Shown: piece after piece, positions 1 to 6,218 of the stretch
Position numbering within the stretch: the stretch's first letter is position 1
Layout: every line of letters starts with the position of its first letter
Assembly (NCBI GenBank): GCA_003500135.1
Contig: DNTA01000066.1
Coordinates: 1-8,071, forward strand
Reading direction: 5' to 3'
DNA from: Cytophagales bacterium
GTDB taxonomy: Bacteria; Bacteroidota; Bacteroidia; Cytophagales; Cyclobacteriaceae
Length of the DNA stretch: 8,071 nucleotides
The notes under the pieces: model-generated
The model's database searches: none
Told to the model about the DNA's origin: nothing
The model's input: only the letters and a program-made list of their open reading frames with translations
Translations under genes and position numbers: made by a program

Positions 1-1
1 A

Positions 2-373
2 AACGAAGACAATTCCTTATATAATAAGGCTTTTGAAAAAAATATAGTGATCGTAACACCTTCAACATTATTAGCCACACTCCGCACAATTGATACCATG
101 TGGAACAACGAAAAGCAACAACGTAATGCGATAGAAATTGCCAGACAAGCTGGTGCGCTTTATGATAAATTTGAAGGTTTAGTTAAGGATCTTACTGGTG
201 TAGGCAAAAAAATTGATGATGCAAAAAAGGATTATTCTGCTGCTATGAACAAATTGGTTGAAGGACGAGGAAATCTCATTAGCAGAGTGGAAAAACTAAA
301 GAAAATGGGGGCTAAAGCAAAAAAGTCATTACCCGAAAACATCCTTAAACGATCGGAAGAATCTCCCGAATAG
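2..373 (+). CDS. rmuC: DNA recombination protein RmuC, C-terminal part (5' end outside window)
   Basis: The reading frame is open from the left edge, so the gene starts upstream; the GTG at 47 lies inside the conserved core and is not the start. The visible 123 residues hold the end of the RmuC nuclease-like core: a hydrophobic strand followed by TPSTLLATLRTIDTMW, then NEKQQRNAIEIARQAGALYDKF, a signature I recognise from the RmuC family. A Lys-rich helical tail follows (GKKIDDAKKDYSAAMNKL onward) and ends in a polar segment. RmuC proteins limit inversions at short inverted repeats and are thought to act on DNA ends; the exact reaction is not well defined. The gene converges on the small secreted-protein gene, with 40 bp between the stops. 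The family call is firm; the length and N-terminal coiled coil cannot be judged here. Confidence 0.93.
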   Translation, partial: NEDNSLYNKAFEKNIVIVTPSTLLATLRTIDTMWNNEKQQRNAIEIARQAGALYDKFEGLVKDLTGVGKKIDDAKKDYSAAMNKLVEGRGNLISRVEKLKKMGAKAKKSLPENILKRSEESPE

Positions 374-401
374 AAGTTCCTGAACAGGTATTTAATCTGT
401 T

Positions 402-422
402 AAGCAGTTCTGATTACTGCTT
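402..422. terminator. Possible bidirectional hairpin between convergent genes
   Basis: A perfect 7-bp inverted repeat (AAGCAGT / ACTGCTT) has a 7-nt loop. It spans the stop codon of the minus-strand gene and lies just past the rmuC stop. Its place between convergent genes suits a shared terminator. However, only a short T run follows on the + strand and none follows on the - strand, so this is a weak call. Confidence 0.3.
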
Positions 423-770
423 TAAAAAGCGCTTGGTCTGTGTTTGTTGATCGTTGGAAATTTTCACCAGATAAACGCCTGCTTTCCAACTCGCCACCGA
501 GATAGATGTGTGTAATTTAAAAAGTGACTGCTTCAGGACCAATTTTCCAAGAACATCATAGACTTCTATCTGATAGTCTCCTGCAGTACCATTCTCAATA
601 ATGACATTTAAATAATTTCGCGATGGATTTGGTTTGATAGAAAAAGAAAAGTCCTGATCAATAGGCCTTAACATGGTCTGATCAAAAGTATTCGAAGCAT
701 CTGCAGACAAAGGGGCCATCGCACAAATACATACAAATAAAGATAAAAAGAGTGGTAATTTATTCATCAT
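414..770 (-). CDS. Small secreted protein consisting mainly of a type IX secretion (type A) sorting domain
   Basis: The 118-residue product has three parts. Residues 1-25 form a Sec signal peptide (Lys4, hydrophobic core 5-20, cleavage likely after the SADA at 22-25). Residues 26-42 are a short polar linker. Residues 43-118 form a complete type A C-terminal sorting domain of the type IX secretion system, with PNPS at 47-50, YDVLGK at 71-76, W95, AGVYLVKI at 97-104 and the basic KRFLKQ end. In this family the domain directs cargo across the outer membrane and is removed on export. Here there is almost no cargo, which is odd: known cargoes are usually hundreds of residues long. Two adjacent ATG codons (770 and 767) could each be the start. 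The gene has its own promoter candidate and lies downstream of carB in the same direction. It could be a remnant of a longer cargo gene or a real small protein; I cannot assign a function. Confidence 0.85.
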   Translation of the reverse strand: MMNKLPLFLSLFVCICAMAPLSADASNTFDQTMLRPIDQDFSFSIKPNPSRNYLNVIIENGTAGDYQIEVYDVLGKLVLKQSLFKLHTSISVASWKAGVYLVKISNDQQTQTKRFLKQ

Positions 771-784
771 AGGTTAAGTTGATA

Positions 785-808
785 ATCAAAGATACAAAAA
801 TCTTTGAT
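785..808. repeat. Perfect 9-bp inverted repeat covering the -7 box
   Basis: ATCAAAGAT (785-793) and ATCTTTGAT (800-808) are perfect inverted copies around a 6-nt spacer. The proximal arm contains most of the -7 box of the gene at 414-770. Since the arms lie at or upstream of the expected transcript start, the repeat is better placed to act as a protein-binding operator than as an RNA hairpin. That role is inference. Confidence 0.6.
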
Positions 809-815
809 GACTCAA
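787..815 (-). promoter_or_regulatory. Bacteroidota-type promoter of the small secreted-protein gene
   Basis: Read on the minus strand, TTG (813-815) is followed after 18 bp by TATCTTTG (787-794), an exact match to the Bacteroidota -7 consensus TAnnTTTG. The box ends 17 bases before the ATG at 770, giving a very short leader. The match is by eye; no transcript start is known. Confidence 0.72.
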
Positions 816-884
816 CACCCGTCTAAACCTTTAACAATTTGTTAGGCATTGCATTAGGATGGTTGGGCACTAGACCGCAACAGC

Positions 885-3737
885 TTACTTACTTAAATAC
901 ATTTTCCTTCTTGAGTAGAGATCGTAGAACTCGTCATCTTTTAGACTATCAATAAAAAGTATACTCTCTCCTGTACTTTTCATCTCTGGCCCTAGTTTTT
1001 TGTTCACATTTGGAAACTTATTGAATGAAAAGACCGGTTGTTTGATGGCATAACCTTTGAGCTTTGGATTAAAGTCAAAATCTGACACCTTCTTTTCCCC
1101 TAGCATGATTTTAGTAGCATAGTTAACATAAGGTTCACCATAGGCTTTGGCAATAAAGGGAACGGTTCGCGATGCTCGTGGGTTAGCTTCGATGATATAA
1201 ACCATATCATCCTTAATAGCAAACTGAATATTGATAAGACCAACTGTATTTAAGGCTAAAGCGATCTTTTTGGTATGGTCCTTTATCTGCTGCATGACAA
1301 ATTCTCCAAGATTGAACGGTGGCAAGGTGGCATTGCTATCGCCGGAATGTATACCGCAGGGCTCAATATGTTCCATGATCCCGATAATGTATACATTTTC
1401 ACCGTCACATATGGCATCTGCCTCTGCTTCAATAGCCCCATCGAGATAATGATCCAGCAGCAGTTTGTTCCCTGGGATCGATTTTAATAAATCAATCACA
1501 TGTTCTTCAAGTTCCTGCTTATTGATCACAATTTTCATTCCCTGACCGCCAAGTACGTAAGATGGGCGCACCAGAATTGGAAAATTGAGTCGATCGGCCA
1601 CCTCTAGTGCCTGTTCGGCAGTTTCTGCTGTGTCAAACTCCGGATAAGGAATATCATTTTCTTTTAAGAGCGTAGAGAAACTTCCGCGGTCTTCGGCCAG
1701 ATCAAGCGAGTGAAAACTAGTCCCCATGATCTTTATTCCATAACGATCGAGTTTCTCTGCCAATTTCAAAGCTGTTTGCCCTCCTAATTGTACAATGACA
1801 CCTTCCGGTTTTTCATGTTGAATGATGTCGTAGATATGTTCCCAGAAGACTGGTTCGAAATAGAGTTTATCAGCAATATCAAAGTCGGTAGATACTGTTT
1901 CAGGGTTACAGTTAATCATAATGGTTTCGTAACCACATTCTGCGGCAGCCAAAACACCATGCACACAGCAGTAATCAAACTCAATACCCTGCCCAATGCG
2001 GTTAGGACCTGACCCCAAAACAATGATCTTCTTTTTATCAGACACCACACTTTCATTAGCCACAGTAAGTTCACCTCCTTCAGAAGCCATTTCCATTTCA
2101 AAGGTTGAGTAATAATAAGGGGTCTGAGCTCTGAATTCAGCAGCACAGGTATCGACTAATTTGTAAACACGATTGATGTTAAATTCCTTGCGCTTATTAT
2201 ACACTTCACTTTCAAGACAATTGAGCATGTGGGCAATCTGACGGTCTCCATAGCCTTTCTGCTTTGCCTCAAGCAGCAGCTCTCTCTCAATGGTACCAAT
2301 GTTGTAGGCAGAAATCTCCTTTTCCAGGTGATACAGTTCTTCGTATTGTTTTAGGAACCACATATCAATTTTGGTGATCTCATGGATACGACTCAGTGGT
2401 ATTCCCATTTGTATAGCGTCGTACAGCACAAAAACGCGGTCCCAACTAGCATGCTTTAATTTATCAATAACCTGATCGTAATTTTTGTAGCCCTTACCGT
2501 CAGCACCTAGTCCGTTTCTCTTAATTTCAAGGGACTGAGTGGCTTTATGAAGCGCTTCCTGAAAAGAACGTCCAATGGCCATGACCTCACCCACGGCTTT
2601 CATTTGCAACCCAAGGGTCCTGTCAGACCCTTCAAACTTGTCAAAATTCCATCGTGGTATTTTTACCACCACATAATCCAAAGTAGGTTCAAATAAAGCA
2701 GAAGTAGACTTGGTGATTTGATTATCGAGTTCATCCAGGGTATAGCCAATCGCCAGCTTGGCGGCTATTTTTGCTATGGGATACCCGGTTGCCTTACTTG
2801 CCAGAGCCGAAGAACGGGATACTCTTGGGTTGATCTCTATGGCGATAATCTCCTCCTTCTCATCAGGACTCACGGCAAATTGTACATTACAACCACCTGC
2901 AAAATCACCGATACTGCGCATCATGTGAATGGCCATATCTCGCATGCGTTGGTAGGTTCTGTCAGACAATGTCATGGCTGGTGCAATAGTAATGGAGTCA
3001 CCGGTATGAATTCCCATAGGATCCATATTTTCAATGGTACAAATGATCACTACATTATCATTTTTATCCCGCAACAATTCCAGCTCATATTCTTTCCAGC
3101 CTATCAAAGCTTTGTCGATCATCACCTCGTGGATCGGAGAGATTTCCAATCCTCTAGTAAGCGACGTATCGTATTCTTTTTCATCGTATACTATGGAAGC
3201 TCCGGCGCCCCCCAAAGTAAAGGACGCCCTGATACACAGCGGGAACCCGAATTCCTGGGCTATCTCTTTTCCTTTTAGAAAGGAAGTGGCCGTTGCCTGA
3301 GGAGCCATGCCTACGCCAATTTTTGACATCAACTCTCTGAACTTTTCACGATCCTCTGTGATATTAATGGCATCAATATCTACACCGATGAGTTCAATCC
3401 CAAAGTCTTTCCAAATACCTTTCTCATCAGCTTCTATTGCCAGGTTAAGTGCAGTCTGCCCTCCCATGGTGGGTAGAACGGCATCAATCTGAGGGTGCTC
3501 TTTGAGAATTTTGAGTATGGATTTAGTGGTTAGTGGTAATAAATACACATGATCTGCCATTGTTGGATCCGTCATAATGGTAGCTGGATTCGAATTGATC
3601 AGAATGGTCTCAATACCATCTTCTCTTAACGAACGTAAAGCTTGCGATCCCGAATAATCAAATTCGCAAGCCTGACCAATGATAATGGGTCCGGAACCTA
3701 TTAACAGTATAGATTTGATGTCTTTATTCTTTGGCAT
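885..3737 (-). CDS. carB: Carbamoyl-phosphate synthase large subunit, short form without the allosteric domain
   Basis: CarB uses ammonia delivered by the small subunit CarA, bicarbonate and two ATP to make carbamoyl phosphate for pyrimidine and arginine synthesis in the cytosol. The two homologous halves are clear. The first has GSGPIIIGQACEFDYSG from residue 14 and its ATP-grasp metal site EINPRVSRSS at 301-310. The second has GSGPNRIGQGIEFDY from residue 575 and EANPRASR at 850-857. A helical oligomerisation region lies between them, with a linker before the second half longer than in E. coli by roughly a dozen residues. The protein ends at residue 950, shortly after GPEMKSTGE, where the E. 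coli protein (1073 residues) continues into the MGS-like domain that binds UMP and ornithine. About 950 residues is, to my knowledge, normal for Flavobacteria, so this is not a truncation. The ATG start sits directly before the first core. carA is not in the window. rpmH lies upstream, behind a terminator. Confidence 0.97.
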   Translation of the reverse strand: MPKNKDIKSILLIGSGPIIIGQACEFDYSGSQALRSLREDGIETILINSNPATIMTDPTMADHVYLLPLTTKSILKILKEHPQIDAVLPTMGGQTALNLAIEADEKGIWKDFGIELIGVDIDAINITEDREKFRELMSKIGVGMAPQATATSFLKGKEIAQEFGFPLCIRASFTLGGAGASIVYDEKEYDTSLTRGLEISPIHEVMIDKALIGWKEYELELLRDKNDNVVIICTIENMDPMGIHTGDSITIAPAMTLSDRTYQRMRDMAIHMMRSIGDFAGGCNVQFAVSPDEKEEIIAIEINPRVSRSSALASKATGYPIAKIAAKLAIGYTLDELDNQITKSTSALFEPTLDYVVVKIPRWNFDKFEGSDRTLGLQMKAVGEVMAIGRSFQEALHKATQSLEIKRNGLGADGKGYKNYDQVIDKLKHASWDRVFVLYDAIQMGIPLSRIHEITKIDMWFLKQYEELYHLEKEISAYNIGTIERELLLEAKQKGYGDRQIAHMLNCLESEVYNKRKEFNINRVYKLVDTCAAEFRAQTPYYYSTFEMEMASEGGELTVANESVVSDKKKIIVLGSGPNRIGQGIEFDYCCVHGVLAAAECGYETIMINCNPETVSTDFDIADKLYFEPVFWEHIYDIIQHEKPEGVIVQLGGQTALKLAEKLDRYGIKIMGTSFHSLDLAEDRGSFSTLLKENDIPYPEFDTAETAEQALEVADRLNFPILVRPSYVLGGQGMKIVINKQELEEHVIDLLKSIPGNKLLLDHYLDGAIEAEADAICDGENVYIIGIMEHIEPCGIHSGDSNATLPPFNLGEFVMQQIKDHTKKIALALNTVGLINIQFAIKDDMVYIIEANPRASRTVPFIAKAYGEPYVNYATKIMLGEKKVSDFDFNPKLKGYAIKQPVFSFNKFPNVNKKLGPEMKSTGESILFIDSLKDDEFYDLYSRRKMYLSK

Positions 3738-3758
3738 TTGTCAGGATTTTTCGGTGTA

Positions 3759-3784
3759 CAAAAATAGCTATCAGTGGGGTACAA
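3759..3784 (-). promoter_or_regulatory. Candidate carB promoter
   Basis: On the minus strand TATTTTTG (3759-3766) matches TAnnTTTG, and a TTG lies 15 bp upstream (3782-3784). That spacing is shorter than the usual 17-23 bp, so the -33 element is doubtful. The box ends 21 bases before the carB ATG. The TTG falls in the T tract of the upstream terminator, so the two signals abut. Confidence 0.5.
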
Positions 3785-3815
3785 AAAAAGGTGTTACACC
3801 TAAGTAACACCTTTT
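3783..3815 (-). terminator. Strong intrinsic terminator after rpmH
   Basis: A perfect 12-bp stem (AAAAGGTGTTAC at 3786-3797 with GTAACACCTTTT at 3804-3815) closes a 6-nt loop. On the minus strand the stem runs into a seven-T tract (3783-3789), the classic intrinsic terminator layout. It lies 21 bp past the rpmH stop and separates rpmH from carB. On the + strand only four T follow, so termination in that direction would be weaker. Confidence 0.9.
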
Positions 3816-3818
3816 AAT

Positions 3819-3834
3819 ATTAACAATTGTTAAT
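3819..3834. repeat. 16-bp perfect palindrome between the rpmH stop and terminator
   Basis: ATTAACAATTGTTAAT is its own reverse complement and has no spacer. It begins 2 bp past the rpmH stop codon and precedes the terminator stem. With no loop it would be a poor RNA hairpin, so a dimeric DNA-binding protein site or chance in A+T-rich DNA are the alternatives. Confidence 0.55.
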
Positions 3835-3836
3835 CA

Positions 3837-3998
3837 TTATTTTTTATGTCTCATTTCAGAGGACACAGACAATTTTTTTCTTCCCTTAGCACGTCGTCTG
3901 GCTAAAACTTTTCTGCCATTGGCACTTGCCATTCGCTCTCTAAAGCCGTGCTTATTTCTTCTTTTTCTCTTCGATGGCTGAAACGTTCTCTTACTCAT
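3837..3998 (-). CDS. rpmH: 50S ribosomal protein L34
   Basis: The 53-codon gene encodes a very basic protein beginning [20 protein letters not shown] and continuing [20 protein letters not shown], the full diagnostic L34 sequence. It then has an extra tail, [13 protein letters not shown]. Most bacterial L34 proteins have 44-47 residues, so the tail adds roughly seven; I believe such tails are common in Bacteroidota. L34 is a structural protein of the large ribosomal subunit. The ATG at 3998 is the start expected by homology. In many bacteria rpmH sits beside rnpA and dnaA; here its neighbours are carB and a divergent membrane-protein gene. It has its own promoter and terminator, so it appears to be a one-gene transcript. 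Confidence 0.97.
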   Translation of the reverse strand: MSKRTFQPSKRKRRNKHGFRERMASANGRKVLARRRAKGRKKLSVSSEMRHKK

Positions 3999-4055
3999 TG
4001 CCTTGTGTCTTTATATGTTTAATCTTAAAGGATTGACGTTTTTTAAAACTGCGTG

Positions 4056-4085
4056 CAAATATACAACAAGTTTTTACTTTAACAA
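4056..4085 (-). promoter_or_regulatory. rpmH promoter (near-consensus)
   Basis: On the minus strand TTG (4083-4085), a 19-bp spacer and TATATTTG (4056-4063) match the Bacteroidota promoter in both boxes and spacing, the best such match in the window. The leader to the ATG at 3998 would be about 50 nt, long enough to carry ribosomal-gene control, though I see no defined structure in it. Confidence 0.75.
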
Positions 4086-4119
4086 GAAGCAGTAATAAAA
4101 TTATTGTGATTTGTTTTCT

Positions 4120-4127
4120 TAACTTTG
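4120..4127 (+). promoter_or_regulatory. Candidate -7 box of the TPR membrane-protein gene
   Basis: TAACTTTG matches TAnnTTTG and lies 22 bp before the ATG at 4150. No TTG is found 17-23 bp upstream (the nearest are 6 and 13 bp away), so the -33 element is missing or weak. Confidence 0.5.
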
Positions 4128-4149
4128 CAGCCCATTAAATTATCGCCTC

Positions 4150-4716
4150 ATGTTTCATAAAAACATCAAATTAATTCTTGCTGCAGCCATAATTGCCTAC
4201 GCTGTTTATCAGTTTTATGAAGGGTATATTGGAAACGGTATCATGTTTTTACTGCTAGCTTCCATATTCATCTTTCTCTATTTCAAAAATGAGATCATTC
4301 TATTGGCATTTTTAAAACTTCGTAAAAACGATTTCGAAGGAGCGAGAAAATGGTTGGATAAGATTAAAAATCCAAAATCAAGCCTGGTCAGAAAACAACA
4401 GGGCTATCTTAATTTCCTATATGGGGTTATGGAATCCCAGAATAATATGAACGCTGCTGAGAAATACTTTAAAAAAGCCATCACACTTGGATTGTCCATG
4501 GATCACGATCTGGCAATGGCCAAATTGAATTTAGCTGGCATTGCCTTTAGTAAAAGACGAAAACTGGAAGCTCAGAAATTGCTGAATGAAGCTCAGAAAT
4601 TAGACAAGCGAAACATGCTTGGAGACCAGATAAAAATGATGAAGCAACAAATGAAGAAGGCCTCGATTCCCAACCAGCACTATGGAAATCGCCAGCAAAT
4701 GGGAAGAAGACGTTAA
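4150..4716 (+). CDS. Small membrane protein with TPR-like helical repeats, function unknown
   Basis: The 188-residue product begins with two hydrophobic segments, about 7-23 and 28-45, joined by a short loop (FYEGYIGNG). This suggests a membrane hairpin. The rest is helical and soluble. Residues 53-72 (LRKNDFEGARKWLDKI), 84-112 (YLNFLYGVMES..NAAEKYFKKAITLG) and 120-152 (LAMAKLNLAGIAFSKRRKLEAQKLLNEAQKLD) have the spacing of tetratricopeptide helix pairs, with the Gly/Ala positions partly kept. The tail is basic and Gln/Arg-rich, ending GRRR. TPR repeats usually hold partner proteins; no partner or enzyme motif is visible. The gene is divergent from rpmH and its stop is 2 bp from that of the cardiolipin synthase gene. 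I recognise similar flavobacterial proteins only as uncharacterised TPR proteins. Confidence 0.85.
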   Translation: MFHKNIKLILAAAIIAYAVYQFYEGYIGNGIMFLLLASIFIFLYFKNEIILLAFLKLRKNDFEGARKWLDKIKNPKSSLVRKQQGYLNFLYGVMESQNNMNAAEKYFKKAITLGLSMDHDLAMAKLNLAGIAFSKRRKLEAQKLLNEAQKLDKRNMLGDQIKMMKQQMKKASIPNQHYGNRQQMGRRR

Positions 4717-4718
4717 AT

Positions 4719-6218
4719 CTAGAGTAACGGTGCTAATAGTTTTGATAGGGCTTCGAGAAGTTTAAAACGTAAGGCCCTGGTTTTCCATACCTCCAAAATG
4801 AGTTCTTCCGAATCTTCAAGATCTTTCAGGAATTGGGCCTTGAGCTCTTTACTCGTTTTTCTGTGATAGATAAAGGCATTGACCTCAAAATTAATTTCAA
4901 AGCTTCGGTAGTCCATATTTGCTGTACCGATGGAACAGATCTCATCGTCCAGTACCATGGTTTTGGCATGAATAAACCCCTTTGTATAACGATAAACACG
5001 AACCCCGGCATCTAGCATAGACTCCAAATAAGAGTTTGTTGCAGAACCCGATATCCACGAATCTGAAGAAGCAGGTATGAGCAGCTTTACGTCAATTCCA
5101 CTTCTCGCAGCTGTTTGAAGCGCTGTAAGTATCTGGTCATTGGGGATAAAATACGGTGTTGTAATATAGAGGTAACGACGTGCCGCTGAAATACTTGCAA
5201 AGATGGCTTCAAATATAAAAGGCCAGTCGGTGTCTGGTCCACTGGCAGCGATCTGTACTCCTGCTCTTTCTTTTGGTTGGAATTCCGGAAAATAGGCATC
5301 AGACAATGCAATACTACTTCCTTTTACAAAATCCCAAGTAGTAAAAAATAAGATCTGTAAGGGTTTGACTGCTTCTCCAACAATTCTCAAATGCGTATCC
5401 CTCCAATATCTGCTCGAATTCAAATTTATATAGTAATCGGAAATATTGATGCCGCCTAAATAACCAATCTTACCATCAATAACCACAATTTTTCGATGGT
5501 CTCTGTAATTCATTTTGCTCGTAAGACCCGAGAATAATACAGGCATAAACGGATAATATTGCACTCCTGCCTCTCTGAGCTTTCTTTTAGATGCATTCGA
5601 AATTTTACTGCCTACATCATCATAAATAAAACGAACTTCCACCCCACTTATAGCCTTGTCACAGAGTAACTTAACAATTCTTTTTCCAATCACATCATCC
5701 TCAAATATGTAGTACTCTAAGTGTATATGATGCTGGGCGTTCTTTAAATCCTTGATAAGTGCTTCAAACTTTTCTTCACCATTCACTAAAACCTGCAGAT
5801 CATTAAAAATAGTGAGCTTGGATTTTTCACTATTGTAAATCAATCGAAATAACTTCGACTTTTCACCCAATACCTCTTCAATGAACTCTTCCTGGTATTT
5901 TTTTAGTTTTAATTTATCCAGGATTCTCTGAACTACTTTTTGATCCAGGATATTTTTTCGGTTAAAAATTTTTGTCTTTCTGTAATCCTGCCCAAATAAG
6001 ATGTAGACAATAAGACCCATAAACGGAAGTACAAGGAGTACCAGAATATAACTGATGGTCTTACTGGGGTTGAGTTGCTTAAAAAGAATTACAAAAATAA
6101 GGACGATAGCCAGAGCATAGTTAATTGCTACCAGTATCGTCCATATATTATTTTTGACGTATTCCAATAACTCAAGGAGTAGATGAATAGTAACCTTTTT
6201 CGGGAATATCAATAACAT
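4719..6218 (-). CDS. cls: Cardiolipin synthase, phospholipase D family
   Basis: The product has two N-terminal membrane segments (about 26-47 and 53-74) followed by GQDYRKTKIFNRK, the PLDc_N region typical of bacterial cardiolipin synthases. Two HKD catalytic motifs follow: HRKIVVID from His241, then GKIGYLGGINISD; and HAKTMVLD from His417, then DEICSIGTANMDYRSFEINFE. This two-HKD layout and the length near 480-500 residues fit enzymes that make cardiolipin from two phosphatidylglycerols at the inner membrane; other PLD-type transphosphatidylation cannot be excluded. The ATG at 6218 lies 47 bp inside the preceding transglycosylase gene. A TTG at 6167, just after that gene's stop, would start MEYVKNNIWTIL, closer to where family members usually begin, so the first 17 residues may not be translated. 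It is the last gene of the likely hydrolase-transglycosylase-cls operon. Confidence 0.92.
   Translation of the reverse strand: MLLIFPKKVTIHLLLELLEYVKNNIWTILVAINYALAIVLIFVILFKQLNPSKTISYILVLLVLPFMGLIVYILFGQDYRKTKIFNRKNILDQKVVQRILDKLKLKKYQEEFIEEVLGEKSKLFRLIYNSEKSKLTIFNDLQVLVNGEEKFEALIKDLKNAQHHIHLEYYIFEDDVIGKRIVKLLCDKAISGVEVRFIYDDVGSKISNASKRKLREAGVQYYPFMPVLFSGLTSKMNYRDHRKIVVIDGKIGYLGGINISDYYINLNSSRYWRDTHLRIVGEAVKPLQILFFTTWDFVKGSSIALSDAYFPEFQPKERAGVQIAASGPDTDWPFIFEAIFASISAARRYLYITTPYFIPNDQILTALQTAARSGIDVKLLIPASSDSWISGSATNSYLESMLDAGVRVYRYTKGFIHAKTMVLDDEICSIGTANMDYRSFEINFEVNAFIYHRKTSKELKAQFLKDLEDSEELILEVWKTRALRFKLLEALSKLLAPLL

Noticed and set aside
47..49. GTG at 47 as the start of a 108-residue gene
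   Set aside because: The frame is open upstream to the window edge and the residues before the GTG continue the RmuC core, so this is an internal Val codon.
832..844. Near-palindrome TAACAA-T-TTGTTA between carB and the small secreted-protein gene as a carB terminator
   Set aside because: The 1-nt centre cannot form a normal loop and no T tract follows on the minus strand. I see no convincing carB terminator here.
885..890. CarB as a truncated pseudogene because it lacks about 120 C-terminal residues of the E. coli protein
   Set aside because: The end falls at a domain boundary, both catalytic halves are intact, and about 950 residues is, as far as I know, normal in Flavobacteria.
1231..1487. 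Two short overlapping + strand frames opposite carB
   Set aside because: They overlap each other and conserved carB codons, and show no signal of their own.
2718..3278. A 186-codon open frame on the + strand opposite carB
   Set aside because: It lies wholly inside a strongly conserved carB region on the other strand, and its product has no recognisable domain, so it is a shadow frame.
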